Positions 27,097 through 36,467 are shown, counted from the first letter of the stretch. The stretch is DNA of 58,257 nt from Pseudomonadota bacterium (GCA_021300175.1 JAJTIC010000011.1:1-58257), one strand, 5' to 3'. A program made the numbers and translations. The notes: a model not told the origin generated them from the sequence alone.

Positions 27097-28296
27097 TCAA
27101 CTGAGTTGACTCTCAAAGTCTTTAAACCTTTGAAAAGCTTTCGAAAGCTCAGAACGAGAAGCCGCAAAACTCAATCTCAAATAACCTTCACTGCCAAATT
27201 CAGCCCCGGGAACTGTGGCTACAAGAAAGTCTTGCAAAAGCACTTCTGCAAGATCTTTCGATGTTTGAAGGGAGCGACCTTTAAGAGTTTTTCCTAGCAG
27301 CGATCGAATGTCCACCCACAAATAGAAAGCTCCTTGAGAGCGAACCAAGCGGAAATAAGTCAGTTTGCTGAGCTCTGCTTCGCAAAATCGATAGCGAGAC
27401 TCGAGCTCCGTTTGTATTTTCAAAATTTCAGGCTCACATTTTTCGATGGACGCTAAAGCTGCTTTCTGGGAGATGCTCGAAACATTGGATGTTGTCTGTG
27501 ACATAAAATCAGAGAGCGCTTGAGCAAGAACTGTCGGCGTCGCAGACCAGCCTACTCTCCAGCCTGTCATTGCATAGGCCTTAGACGCTCCGTTAATGGC
27601 AATCATCCGACTTTGTAATTCAGGAGCCACATGCAACAAATGAGGAGCAATTCGATCGCCAGTCCACAATAATCGGTTGTAGATATCATCCGACAAAATC
27701 CATAATTCAGGATACTTTAAAAGTGCTTTCGCAAGAGCTCGAAGCTCCTCAGTCGAGTACAAAATCCCCGTTGGATTTGACGGAGAACACAGAATCAAAG
27801 CTCTTGTTCGCGGTGTGACTGTGCTCTCAAGATCTTGTGGCTGCAATTTGAAATTATTCGCCGCAGATGTTTCAACAATTTTAGCAACACCACCGGCTAA
27901 CTCTACCATCGTGGGATAGCTCACCCAATACGGTGTGGGCACTAAAACCTCATCGCCCGGATTGAGAATCAACTGAAGGGAGGAATAAATCATGAACTTG
28001 GCGCCGGCACCGACCACAATTTGGTTAGGCTGGTAAGTCACACCCAATTGCTCAGTTGTCATCTGAGCCACCCGAGCACGGAGCTCAGGAATCCCTGCTG
28101 CTGCAGTGTACTTCGTAAAACCAGCCTGAATGGCCTTAATCCCCGCTTCCTTTCCGGGAACAAAGGTATCCCAATCTGGCTCTCCCACCGTGAGCGAAAT
28201 CACATCTTTTCCCTGCGCCTGAAGCTCTTTCGCTTTTGAGGCCAAGGCCAGAGTGGGGGAAGGTTTTAAACTTTGGGCGCGCAAAGAAAGCTTCAT
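27097..28296 (-). CDS. Class I/II pyridoxal-phosphate aminotransferase (aspartate aminotransferase type)
   Basis: PLP enzyme of the AspC-like Ib subgroup, 399 residues. Typical sequences are VISLTVGEPDWDT, GAGAKFMIYSSLQLILNPGD, CSPSNPTG (with the substrate-binding Asn), WILSDDIYNRLLW and NGASKAYAMTGWRVGW with the PLP-binding lysine; PGAEFGSEGYLRLSFA near the end holds the substrate carboxylate Arg. It likely interconverts aspartate and oxaloacetate, but exact substrate range is not readable. The start overlaps the coaD stop by 4 nt. Confidence 0.95.
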   Translation of the reverse strand: MKLSLRAQSLKPSPTLALASKAKELQAQGKDVISLTVGEPDWDTFVPGKEAGIKAIQAGFTKYTAAAGIPELRARVAQMTTEQLGVTYQPNQIVVGAGAKFMIYSSLQLILNPGDEVLVPTPYWVSYPTMVELAGGVAKIVETSAANNFKLQPQDLESTVTPRTRALILCSPSNPTGILYSTEELRALAKALLKYPELWILSDDIYNRLLWTGDRIAPHLLHVAPELQSRMIAINGASKAYAMTGWRVGWSATPTVLAQALSDFMSQTTSNVSSISQKAALASIEKCEPEILKIQTELESRYRFCEAELSKLTYFRLVRSQGAFYLWVDIRSLLGKTLKGRSLQTSKDLAEVLLQDFLVATVPGAEFGSEGYLRLSFAASRSELSKAFQRFKDFESQLS

Positions 28297-28775
28297 AAGG
28301 TCTGTCCCAATTTTTGGCGAAGTGCATGAATTACATTTGAGGTCACCAGAGAATCCAAATCTCCTCCGAATTTAGCCACTTCTTTTACCCCGCGCGACGA
28401 GATGTAATATCTGTCGGGGGAAGCAAACATGAGAAGCGTTTCGATGTCGGAATTCAATTTTCGATTCATACTGGCCATGGTCATTTCGTACTCAAAATCA
28501 ACCACAGCCCGCAAACCCCGCACGATCGTAGAAATTCCATTTTGTTTTAAATAATCAACAGTCAGTCCGGAATGAATGTCTACTTTGATATTTTTTATGT
28601 GAGCGAGAGAAACCTCAATGAGATTTTTTCGCTCTTGAGGGGTGAACAACTGTGACTTTTCGCCCGAATGAGAAATCAACACGATGACTTCATCGAAGCG
28701 CTTGGACATTCTCTCGATCACATCAATGTGACCAAGATGAATCGGATCAAAACTTCCGGGATAAACCGCTCGCAT
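28293..28775 (-). CDS. coaD: Phosphopantetheine adenylyltransferase CoaD
   Basis: Fourth step of coenzyme A synthesis: transfers AMP from ATP to 4'-phosphopantetheine. The 160 residues match the family in length and show GSFDPIHLGHIDVI (HxGH nucleotidyltransferase motif), RGLRAVVDFEYEM and the ISSRGVKE motif (YYISSRGVKEVAKFGGD). It lies 3 bp after rsmD; this rsmD-coaD pairing is common in bacteria. Confidence 0.97.
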   Translation of the reverse strand: MRAVYPGSFDPIHLGHIDVIERMSKRFDEVIVLISHSGEKSQLFTPQERKNLIEVSLAHIKNIKVDIHSGLTVDYLKQNGISTIVRGLRAVVDFEYEMTMASMNRKLNSDIETLLMFASPDRYYISSRGVKEVAKFGGDLDSLVTSNVIHALRQKLGQTL

Positions 28776-28778
28776 GCT

Positions 28779-29327
28779 TTATCCTTTACGTCGAAAAAAG
28801 GACAGATACTTATCACCAAATTCTCGAACATCATATCTTGTAAGTGCAGGATAATCATCGAGAACTTTCTCTCGGCGCCCCGATTCAATCAGAAAAATAG
28901 TACTATCCCCCAAAGCCCGTGACTGATCAGCAGCCAAAATGACATCATGAGCCATCTGTTCGGTGAAAGGAGGATCCGCAAAAACAACTTCGAACGGTTC
29001 TCCCGAGTAGTCCGTCAAAAAAGAAAGAACATCTCTATTTAATATTTGAAAGGGCTCCGAGACTTTGAGTTTTGCTAAGTTCTTTTCCAAAATTGCAATC
29101 GACCTTTTATTCTTCTCAACAAAAAGTACTGAGCTTGCACCACGAGAAAGAGCTTCAATCCCTAAAGATCCGGTTCCAGAGAAAAGATCAAGGACCCTGG
29201 CCTCAGGAATTGAAGCTTGAATGATGTTAAACATCGATTCTTTGACCCGATCTGTCGTTGGGCGAATGTGATCAGCCCGAAAAGAAACGAGATTCTGTCC
29301 TTTATACTTTCCAGAAATGATGCGCAT
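28779..29327 (-). CDS. rsmD: 16S rRNA guanine(966)-N2-methyltransferase RsmD
   Basis: SAM-dependent methyltransferase, 182 residues. Landmarks: MRIISGKYKGQNL and RPTTDRVKESMFNI at the start, LDLFSGTGSLGIEALSRGA (SAM motif I) and VVFADPPF (catalytic DPPF). Its start codon overlaps the stop of the PilZ gene by one base (TAATG). Works on the 30S subunit. Confidence 0.97.
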   Translation of the reverse strand: MRIISGKYKGQNLVSFRADHIRPTTDRVKESMFNIIQASIPEARVLDLFSGTGSLGIEALSRGASSVLFVEKNKRSIAILEKNLAKLKVSEPFQILNRDVLSFLTDYSGEPFEVVFADPPFTEQMAHDVILAADQSRALGDSTIFLIESGRREKVLDDYPALTRYDVREFGDKYLSFFRRKG

Positions 29328-29716
29328 TACTTGTACTGTCCAGATTTTTTCAAATAATCTTCGATCGAGATTCGATCATTCCCGTCGAGTAATTTAAAAT
29401 GCAGTTCTACAGTGTAGATATTCTGTTTCCTGTTACCCAAGAGCAATTCTTGCCCGAGGTAAATTTTAATCACTCTCACCGAGGTCTTCACCTCGAAGTT
29501 CACAACGGGAAGGACAAAAACTGCCAGGTGTTCATCACCAACTTTAAAATGATGGCTCCTATCAAACCTCATCAAAAACCCAATAGGAGTGAGTTTGACT
29601 ATTTGTGCATTAAATGGCGGTTGCCCTTCAGCTTTTACTATCTGAACATTGAAGGGATAGGGAGCTACTTTCTTAATTGCGATTCCGTCATGCATAATTC
29701 GAGACGAGGATATCAT
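29327..29716 (-). CDS. Small PilZ-like protein
   Basis: A 129-residue protein whose pattern resembles a degenerate PilZ domain: PYPFNVQIVKAEGQPPFNAQIVKLTPIGFLMRF (in pieces) in the N-terminal half, then VYTVELHFKLLDGNDRISIEDYLKK, which resembles the C-terminal ELHF...R..I..YL part of PilZ. The RxxxR and DxSxxG ligand motifs are not obvious, so c-di-GMP binding is doubtful. A second in-frame ATG at 29695 is a possible start. It is the first gene of a run with rsmD, coaD and the aminotransferase. Confidence 0.6.
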   Translation of the reverse strand: MISSSRIMHDGIAIKKVAPYPFNVQIVKAEGQPPFNAQIVKLTPIGFLMRFDRSHHFKVGDEHLAVFVLPVVNFEVKTSVRVIKIYLGQELLLGNRKQNIYTVELHFKLLDGNDRISIEDYLKKSGQYK

Positions 29717-29772
29717 TCAAAAAAGGTCTTGATCAAATAGACTTTCTCATCACAGAACAGCAAAATTGAAGA

Positions 29773-30468
29773 ATGTTTTCTCTCATTATTCCCTTTCATA
29801 GGGATTATCAGCGCCTTGAAAGAATCCTTCCTCGGGTACAGCGCGAGGCTCAAGGCCAAGGCATCAGAGAAGTTCTGCTCATTCATAACGGGACGCCACT
29901 GAGCGCCAAAGTAATGGCTCAAGTTGAATCCTGGTCTCATCCAAGTTTTCGAATTTATCATACCCCGACCCAAGGCTTGGGAGCTGCCTACAAACTTGGT
30001 ATTCAACAAGCCCAGGAAAGTTATTGTATTCTCTCTTCGAGTGATTTGCATTTTGGCTGGAGCGACCTGCAGTCGTTTCTGAATCTTCCTCAGCCCGTCC
30101 CCTATGCCCTGGGCTCTAAAGATCATCCTCGGTCGCAGATCAAAAGAAGCTGGAAAAGAACAATCCCTACATTAGCCCTAAAAATTTTTAGAAAACTCTT
30201 TCTTGGCCGAACAACACCAGGAGATAGCCAAGGATCTACGATCATTCGTACAGATCTGGCAAGGAACCTCATTTCTGAATGTAAGGCTGACGACTATCTG
30301 TTCTCGCTCGAGATGGTCACGATCCACTTGACCAAAGGTGGAACCGTTGTAGAAATCCCTGTGGCCCTTGAAGAAGAAATTGGTCCTTCGAACGTGTCAG
30401 TGCTGAGAGACGGTATCAAAATGATTTTAGGAATCCTAAAACTCTCTTACCGATTAAGAAGACGCTGA
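29773..30468 (+). CDS. Family 2 glycosyltransferase
   Basis: A 231-residue GT-A-fold sugar transferase. It starts MFSLIIPFHRDYQRLERIL, has GLGAAYKLGIQQAQESYCILSSSDLHF around the nucleotide-sugar site (SSD in place of the usual DxD) and TTPGDSQGSTIIRTDLA before a C-terminal helical part. No membrane span, so likely cytoplasmic with a lipid or protein acceptor. It converges on the response-regulator gene with a 22-nt 3' overlap. Confidence 0.85.
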   Translation: MFSLIIPFHRDYQRLERILPRVQREAQGQGIREVLLIHNGTPLSAKVMAQVESWSHPSFRIYHTPTQGLGAAYKLGIQQAQESYCILSSSDLHFGWSDLQSFLNLPQPVPYALGSKDHPRSQIKRSWKRTIPTLALKIFRKLFLGRTTPGDSQGSTIIRTDLARNLISECKADDYLFSLEMVTIHLTKGGTVVEIPVALEEEIGPSNVSVLRDGIKMILGILKLSYRLRRR

Positions 30469-30803
30469 GCTTCCATTTTAACATGAAAGATATCATCAAA
30501 GGGTTTTAGCAGAAATAAATCAGCGCCGGAGCTCTGGGTATCTTCTTCACCAGAGTATGCCGAAATCAAAATAACCTTTGACTTCAGAGGTCCCAAAGAT
30601 TTCATTTCATTCAGAACCTGCAGTCCTGTAAGACCAGGCATGAGCACATCAAGAAACACAAGATCATGCGTGCTCCTCTTCCATAACTCGAGCCCTTCAG
30701 CTCCGTCCTTAGCTTCACTCACTTCAAAATCAGGCTCAAGGACTCTTTTGAGACTTCTTCGTACGAGTGGCTCATCATCCACAATGAGAATTTTCTTTTT
30801 CAT
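30447..30803 (-). CDS. Single-domain response regulator
   Basis: A 118-residue receiver domain without an output domain. Acidic pocket Asp9-Asp10 (ILIVDDEP), phosphoacceptor Asp52 (LVFLDVLMPG), the conserved Ser in ILISAYS and Lys in LLKPFDD. It lies 1 bp after the histidine-kinase gene and is its probable partner. As a single-domain protein it may act on a target by contact, for example at the flagellar motor. Confidence 0.95.
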   Translation of the reverse strand: MKKKILIVDDEPLVRRSLKRVLEPDFEVSEAKDGAEGLELWKRSTHDLVFLDVLMPGLTGLQVLNEMKSLGPLKSKVILISAYSGEEDTQSSGADLFLLKPFDDIFHVKMEAQRLLNR

Positions 30804-30804
30804 T

Positions 30805-32748
30805 TCATGATCCTTTTTTGAGAGTCACTCTGAAAATAGCTCCCGAATCTTCTGCATTTTGGACTTCAATTTTTCCACTCAGTGACTCGACAATCTTTTT
30901 TGATATTGAAAGTCCTAAACCAGTTCCTAATCCTTCTTGTTTGGTCGTAAAGAAAGGTTCAAAAATCTGTTCTTTCATGGCCTCAGGAACCCCTGGGCCT
31001 TGATCCCTCACTTCAAAGATCAGATGATCATCCGCAACCCTTGTTCTCAGAGTCACCACCCCATTCTCTTTCATTGCCTGACAGGCATTATTGACCAAAT
31101 TGAAAATGACCTGCTGAAATAAATGCGGTTCTACCAAAATAAAGTCTTCCCCTGGGAAAAGATCTAATTTTAAACGATGCATCCTGAGAGCAGTCTTTAA
31201 CATGGGAAGAGTTCTTTCAATTAACTCTCTCACAGAAATAAGCCTTAGCTCCTGACTTCCCCCTTGGGAAAAATCTAAAAGATTCTTGATGATTTTCTGC
31301 GAACGAGCTGTGGCTTTCTCAATCTCTGTCAGATCCTGCTCAATCTGACCCTGACCTCTATAGTCCTGAATCAATACCTGACTGAGAGCTCTCAAACCAG
31401 TGAGTGGATTGTTGAGCTCATGGGCTATATTTCCAGCCAAAAGACCCATCGCTTCCATCTTTTCGCTTTGAAGCATTCTCAAATAGAGCTCACGCTTCTG
31501 CGTCACATCTACATATTGATGAACCACTGATGTTCTTCGCTCTGCATTCTTCAAGGAAATAGGATAAGAATGAACAAGATACTTTCTCTGTCGAATGGAA
31601 AGTTCACGATGAAGAGGTTCCTCATTCTTCAACGAATCTTGCAGTGGACAATGCTCACAAGGAATATTTCTCGAAGCAAATACCTCAAAACACTTTCTCT
31701 GAAAACTTCGATCCACAAAAGCCCGATTTGAACGAATTAAATTGTAATCTTCATCAATAATAGCAATGGGATCACGAATTCCATCAAACGTTTTTTCCCA
31801 TCGATAAGAATCTTTTTTCACAGTTTGACCCAGCAACAGCTGATCGACTGTCATTTCAATGGCTTGAAGTCGATCTCCAATAAAGTGAACAAATTCATCC
31901 ATCTCTTTCGCATGCAAACTATGTTCAATAATCAAGCAAGCCTTCAGTCCCAACGGAAAAGTTGCTATCTTTGCAATTGGTCTTTTGAGAATTTCTGCAA
32001 GTTGACGCCCCATCGGCCGATTGTTCTCCGAGAAATGCTGTCCTCCAATGAGCTGAAAGTGATCCTCTGCCACTAAAACTTGCCCGTTCATTAGGGCTGC
32101 CACTTGATCCTTGTCACCCTCCATTCTCAATAGAACAATAGGATCTCCGACCCGATTAAATTTTCGAAACTCTTTCCTTAAGATCAGAAGCAACTCCTCC
32201 ACTGAGGATATTCGAACTAACTCTTTCAGAAGACGCATAAAATTTCTTGCTTGGCTAAGCTTTTCTTCTTCTTCTTGTTGAGATTTTTCAATATGCTGAG
32301 TTCGTTCAGCAACCATTCTCTCGAGTCCTTCATTGAGACTCTCGAGCTCGCGGAGTTGCTTTTTTGATTGCTTTAAAAGCTGGCTACGTAGGTCGAGATC
32401 TAAGTAATGCTGGAAGGCCTCAAAAAGAATCTTCTTTTGTTCAAAAGCATCAATCTTTGGAGAAAATATCTTATAAAGGTTCTGACTATTTACTGCCCTC
32501 TTCCACAAACCTGCGTCAATCAGTGAGGTGCAATAGAGCTTTACAGAAGAACTATTCAATTGTTCAAGCCAATCAAAAAACTCAGGAAAGTTCCCAGAAA
32601 TACAAATGACTGCTGGGTCCTCCGAAATCAGAAACTTTTTAGCCTCTTCGATCTGATTCAAATACTTGACTGGAAGATCAATCTCAAAAAGATCAGCTGC
32701 AGGAGGACTCCCCAGCCAAAGAACCATCTTTTTGGATTTGTTGATCAT
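30805..32748 (-). CDS. Soluble histidine kinase with PAS domain
   Basis: A 647-residue kinase with no membrane span. Residues 1-120 look like a degenerate receiver fold; a coiled coil follows (about 120-165), then a GAF-like region (170-305) and a PAS domain (325-420) that contains a CxxC motif (NIPCEHCPL). The dimerisation/phosphoacceptor helix has His443 (GNIAHELNNPLTGL). The ATP-binding domain shows VNNACQAMKENG, VRDQGPGVP and GLGTGLGLS. The 5' end overlaps the preceding gene by up to 56 nt; an in-frame Met at 32727 is also possible. The cysteines suggest redox, metal or disulphide sensing. Confidence 0.93.
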   Translation of the reverse strand: MINKSKKMVLWLGSPPAADLFEIDLPVKYLNQIEEAKKFLISEDPAVICISGNFPEFFDWLEQLNSSSVKLYCTSLIDAGLWKRAVNSQNLYKIFSPKIDAFEQKKILFEAFQHYLDLDLRSQLLKQSKKQLRELESLNEGLERMVAERTQHIEKSQQEEEEKLSQARNFMRLLKELVRISSVEELLLILRKEFRKFNRVGDPIVLLRMEGDKDQVAALMNGQVLVAEDHFQLIGGQHFSENNRPMGRQLAEILKRPIAKIATFPLGLKACLIIEHSLHAKEMDEFVHFIGDRLQAIEMTVDQLLLGQTVKKDSYRWEKTFDGIRDPIAIIDEDYNLIRSNRAFVDRSFQRKCFEVFASRNIPCEHCPLQDSLKNEEPLHRELSIRQRKYLVHSYPISLKNAERRTSVVHQYVDVTQKRELYLRMLQSEKMEAMGLLAGNIAHELNNPLTGLRALSQVLIQDYRGQGQIEQDLTEIEKATARSQKIIKNLLDFSQGGSQELRLISVRELIERTLPMLKTALRMHRLKLDLFPGEDFILVEPHLFQQVIFNLVNNACQAMKENGVVTLRTRVADDHLIFEVRDQGPGVPEAMKEQIFEPFFTTKQEGLGTGLGLSISKKIVESLSGKIEVQNAEDSGAIFRVTLKKGS

Positions 32749-33355
32749 AACTTCCCATCTCTACAATGAGTGCTTCAAAAAGAGTTCCCCAATTCTGAAA
32801 ACAACTCGCTAGATCATACTCAAGAACGTCAGCAAGGACTACAAAATCTTTCCTCTGAAAATGAGTTAAGCAGTCGCCTATCGACTGAGCCGTTTTTGTC
32901 TCAAGTTCAGCCCAGTCAGCCGACTTGATTAATCGACTTTCAGGAAACAAGTTTGAAATCGAAATAATAGAATCTACTAATAGCTGGGCATCATCAATAA
33001 AGCGAACAAGATCTTTAAGCTTTCCCGTGATTCCCTGATTGCGAATTGCAGAGCTCAAATCATCACTGTGCTCTATCATATTTGGGATCGCCTCAATCCA
33101 GTTCTGAATGACACTGGTGATCAGCTCTTGATGATTTTGCGTAAACACCTCGATAGTGTCGATTTCCTCAATGGACGCGCCAGAAACTTTTTTTTCAAAG
33201 TTCTCGTCAATTTTGTGTCCGTTGATTCTAAAGGAGCAAACGACTTTCCCCTCTTTGCTCAACTTTTCTTCCAGCGCAATGAAAAGCTCTTGATAAGTCT
33301 TCACCAAGGGGAACTCCGACTTTAGATCTTTCAATGAGAAAGCTTGATTCATCAT
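32693..33355 (-). CDS. Protein of unknown function in the glycosylation/two-component operon
   Basis: I do not recognise this protein. The start at 33355 overlaps the preceding GT9 stop by 4 nt (ATGA). It has 220 residues, is acidic and largely helical, and contains FSLKDLKSEFPLVKTYQELF, SFRINGHKIDENFEKKVSG, IEEIDTIEVFTQNHQELI and LVDSIISISNLFPES. No signal peptide. The N-terminal 70 residues look like a small beta-grasp-type domain (V-x-F-x-I-N-G ... I-x-V), the remainder helical. Its 3' end runs into the kinase gene, so both are likely translated together. Confidence 0.75.
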   Translation of the reverse strand: MMNQAFSLKDLKSEFPLVKTYQELFIALEEKLSKEGKVVCSFRINGHKIDENFEKKVSGASIEEIDTIEVFTQNHQELITSVIQNWIEAIPNMIEHSDDLSSAIRNQGITGKLKDLVRFIDDAQLLVDSIISISNLFPESRLIKSADWAELETKTAQSIGDCLTHFQRKDFVVLADVLEYDLASCFQNWGTLFEALIVEMGSYDQQIQKDGSLAGESSCS

Positions 33356-34797
33356 GGTGTATTCTCCCTTCCGATAGTAATCCCAGCCTCCGTGTAAAGG
33401 CGACAAACCTTGTCGAGCATTTCATGAATTTTTATTGTCTTCGCAATGAGAGTCTCTTGGTCCTCAGGACCTAAGCGAGCTTTCTCAGCTTGGTACCAAC
33501 GAATTAAGATGGCCAATGAAGGAACCAACTTTGCGATCGTATCAATAATCTCTTCACCACGATCTATGAAGGGACCGTGCTTTGAAGCATCTTTCGAGAC
33601 ACTGAAAGCAGACAATTGTTCTAACAAGAATGCATTGATATCTTGAAGCTTGGAAAACCCATCGAAAATCTCTGGCTTATCTGTCTGAGGAAAATCGGTT
33701 CCGGTGTAAATCGCTTGGATTAAATTCCACTGAAATTCAGCTTCGCGACTGGCAAGGGCCCGATACGAAGGAGTTCCTGAAACGACCGGGTAAACAGACA
33801 GATCCTGCTTATCACCACTCCTCATCCTCACAATAATTTGGGCCACCATGTCCGAAGGGACGTCTTCATTTTTCTGTATTCTGAAAACATAAGATCCTTG
33901 TGCTCTTGGACCTGTCTCCCAAAAGTTGACCGTGGGAAGACTGATGTTCAAACAAGGAGTACCCACGAGCGAAGCCATATGCATGGGAGCCGAATCACAG
34001 CCAACAACGATGTCAGCCTGAGCAATGTGTGAGAAAAGCTCCGGCAAAGTTGTTTTTCCAATCAGGTTCGTCACTTTACCAGTGGGTGTTGAAGACAAAA
34101 TCTTATCTGCCAAGCCAGATTCCGCAGCAGAGCCAATCAATCCCACAGAATCTGGGATTTGCTTGATCAATTGGTTAATGATCGCAATCCACTTTTCCGA
34201 AGGCAAAACTTTATGATTTTCACTCGCGCCCAAGTGGAACAGAATAGAAGGAGTCTCTGAAACTTCAGGCAGATTCTCTGGGACTCTCCAATCCTGGGGG
34301 ATTAAATCAACGCCCATCTGGGTCGCAAAAATCTCTGCGAGGTGATATCTGTTCGATCTTTGAACTCCGACCTGAGCATAAAAGTATGCACTAATGTCAT
34401 CGGGAATCGCTAAATAACCATCTGCAAAACGAGTATAACCAAACACCCGTGTATTTTCAGCAGTCAGAGCATGGGTCATGTAGCTCGAGAATGGCGAAAA
34501 CGAAAGATTATAAACACGATCATAACTATGAGCTTTCAATCGATCCACAAAATTGGACATGCGATCGAAGGACTCCTTTACATCAATGGTCGGAGAAAAA
34601 AGCGGCTCCACCACTTCTTGAGTGGGTAAAATTTCTACGTGAGAAACTTCTTTCAACCCTGTCAGGGCCGCTTGGAAGCGAGCGCGCGTGAGATACGTGA
34701 TTTCCGAATCTTGATTTAATCTCTTAAATGCCCGCACTGCGGGCCATGTCATGTAGATATCGCCGAGTCTAGCGAGACCTAGGATCAATACTTTCAT
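33352..34797 (-). CDS. Family 9 glycosyltransferase (ADP-heptosyltransferase type) with C-terminal extension
   Basis: A 481-residue GT-B sugar transferase. N-terminal MKVLILGLARLGDIYMTWPA is the usual GT9 acceptor half, FHLGASENHKVLPSEKW opens the donor half, and VVGCDSAPMHMASLVGTPC is the conserved nucleotide-sugar site. GT9 enzymes normally build the LPS inner core. Here the final 130 or so residues (SYRALASREAEFQWNLI onward) are an extra helical extension. It is the fifth gene of an eight-gene unit, overlapping genes on both sides. Confidence 0.92.
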   Translation of the reverse strand: MKVLILGLARLGDIYMTWPAVRAFKRLNQDSEITYLTRARFQAALTGLKEVSHVEILPTQEVVEPLFSPTIDVKESFDRMSNFVDRLKAHSYDRVYNLSFSPFSSYMTHALTAENTRVFGYTRFADGYLAIPDDISAYFYAQVGVQRSNRYHLAEIFATQMGVDLIPQDWRVPENLPEVSETPSILFHLGASENHKVLPSEKWIAIINQLIKQIPDSVGLIGSAAESGLADKILSSTPTGKVTNLIGKTTLPELFSHIAQADIVVGCDSAPMHMASLVGTPCLNISLPTVNFWETGPRAQGSYVFRIQKNEDVPSDMVAQIIVRMRSGDKQDLSVYPVVSGTPSYRALASREAEFQWNLIQAIYTGTDFPQTDKPEIFDGFSKLQDINAFLLEQLSAFSVSKDASKHGPFIDRGEEIIDTIAKLVPSLAILIRWYQAEKARLGPEDQETLIAKTIKIHEMLDKVCRLYTEAGITIGRENTP

Positions 34798-34963
34798 TGA
34801 TCTGCTCCTTTAAAAGTTCGCACAGCAGCTTGAGTTTTTCTGTGTTGGCATTATAGCCCTGAGTTTTCAGCACTTCTTCGTACACATTTTCAAGCCTAGT
34901 GAGAGCGGTTTGTGTATAGGTTTTAAGCTGTTCGTTGGAGCTGCCGTTAGAATTGTTGGACAT
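34769..34963 (-). CDS. Tiny helical protein between two GT9 genes
   Basis: A 64-residue acidic helical protein (MSNNSNGSSNEQLKTYTQTA, then LTRLENVYEEVLKTQGYNAN and KLKLLCELLKEQINESIDP). It overlaps the preceding GT9 gene by about 17 nt and the following GT9 gene by 29 nt. Its frame is used neither by the upstream nor the downstream gene. The ATG at 34963 has GAGAG upstream. No homologue is recognised. Position suggests an adaptor for one of the two glycosyltransferases. Confidence 0.65.
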   Translation of the reverse strand: MSNNSNGSSNEQLKTYTQTALTRLENVYEEVLKTQGYNANTEKLKLLCELLKEQINESIDPRSR

Positions 34964-36467
34964 TAACACTCTCTTTCGTTAAAGCTTTCTGTAAAAGCTG
35001 TGAAAGAACTCTCTCTTTAGTATCTCTACTTTTCTGCAGAAATTCTAGAGCCCGTTTGATTTCTCTTAATTTCAGGAAGTTGGTCAAATGACGCTTCGAA
35101 AGGACCTCGACCAAAGGAAAGAAATCCCACCCTAAAGTCGAGTTCTCTGTCTGAAATTTATTCACAAGAGTCATCATCTCTGCTGCGGATAGACGAAATT
35201 TCTCAGTATCAGAAATACTGAGTTGCAACTGCTGCAAATGCTCTTCCAAGATTGAAGACTGTCGAGCGAGCTCGGAAAGGCGACTGGATAACTGATCTAA
35301 AAATGAGGGATGCACAAATTTAGCTGCAGCGATCTGAATTGCAAAGCTTCCCACTTCTGGAAACTCCACCTGATCGATGGCCTCTTTAAAAGCAACCTGC
35401 TGAACTTCTCTCTCGAAAGACGAATAACTATTTTCACGGATAACAATTTGACCTAAGAATCCACGCTCCACTTTCTTGAAGGGGCACGGATTTCCTTGGT
35501 TCATCACTGAATTCACAGCTTCTAGAACTTGCGTTAGCGAAAGAGCTTCTCCGCAAAAATGTTTGATCTTTGTGCACGGTGCTGAGTGTTTACAAGGGTA
35601 ACAGTCCACAGCCCCTGTCAGCAAAACTGGGCCAACTAACCGTGGCGCTGTTTGCAAAAAGTCTCCACTGCCGAGATAAAGTCCCACACTTTGAACTCTA
35701 AAGAGTGAAGCGAGGTGAATCATCGCAGTATCACCGCTGATCACCAAATCAGAATCCTTAATCCACTCCACAGCTTTCTCAAGGTCTCCAATCAAAAGTG
35801 CCTCTATCTTAAACCAAGACTCTAGCTCCGCCCTTTCAAAATCGGCGCCTATCACCTTCACTTGGTAGCCCTTTGAGCTCAGTTGTTCAAACAGCTGAGA
35901 GTAGTTGGCGAGTCCCCAATTCTTCTTCACATCGCTCGTGAGCGGCTGGATGAGAATTTTCTTTCCTTGAAATGGCCTTACATTTTTTGAGATGACCTGA
36001 CCCAAGCCCGTTGAGAAGGCAATGAGATCATTGATCTGAAAAAGCTGACTTCGAACCGGATGAGTTGTTTCATTGAGCACAGATGACCAAATATTCTCCG
36101 AGTCGCCCCCCAATCCATAGGTGGGAGTCACCTTCAGCAGACCCACGAAATCAAAGGCGGCTTGCGTATGTGTAAAGTTATAACAAGCAGTGAACTTCTC
36201 AGCTCTTATTTTTTGGATCAGTTGCTTCAAAATCTTATGCGCCCTTAAAACAAATACATTCCGATGAGTCAGAATCTTTTGCAGCTCCGATCTTGGGAAC
36301 TGATGAACCTGACTCACCTGACTGAGTACGGCCCGAGGAAGTTTCACGGTATCGTTCACCATAAGATGAACTTCAGCATCCGGATATTTGACTTTGATTC
36401 TCTCGACGAGTTCTAAATGTTGAAGAACATCTCCAAGTCTTTGCAAACTTAAAACTAATATTTTCAT
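34947..36467 (-). CDS. Family 9 glycosyltransferase with long helical C-terminal extension
   Basis: A 506-residue protein. The start at 36467 overlaps the stop of the upstream gene by 4 nt. GT9 landmarks: MKILVLSLQRLGDVLQHLEL, ILIQPLTSDVKKNWGLANYSQLFEQL (in part), VISGDTAMIHLASL and the cysteine-rich DCYPCKHSAPCTKIKHFC typical of several GT9 proteins. After about residue 330 there is a 170-residue helical, coiled-coil-like extension. The double occurrence of extended GT9s in one unit suggests a shared acceptor. Confidence 0.92.
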   Translation of the reverse strand: MKILVLSLQRLGDVLQHLELVERIKVKYPDAEVHLMVNDTVKLPRAVLSQVSQVHQFPRSELQKILTHRNVFVLRAHKILKQLIQKIRAEKFTACYNFTHTQAAFDFVGLLKVTPTYGLGGDSENIWSSVLNETTHPVRSQLFQINDLIAFSTGLGQVISKNVRPFQGKKILIQPLTSDVKKNWGLANYSQLFEQLSSKGYQVKVIGADFERAELESWFKIEALLIGDLEKAVEWIKDSDLVISGDTAMIHLASLFRVQSVGLYLGSGDFLQTAPRLVGPVLLTGAVDCYPCKHSAPCTKIKHFCGEALSLTQVLEAVNSVMNQGNPCPFKKVERGFLGQIVIRENSYSSFEREVQQVAFKEAIDQVEFPEVGSFAIQIAAAKFVHPSFLDQLSSRLSELARQSSILEEHLQQLQLSISDTEKFRLSAAEMMTLVNKFQTENSTLGWDFFPLVEVLSKRHLTNFLKLREIKRALEFLQKSRDTKERVLSQLLQKALTKESVNVQQF

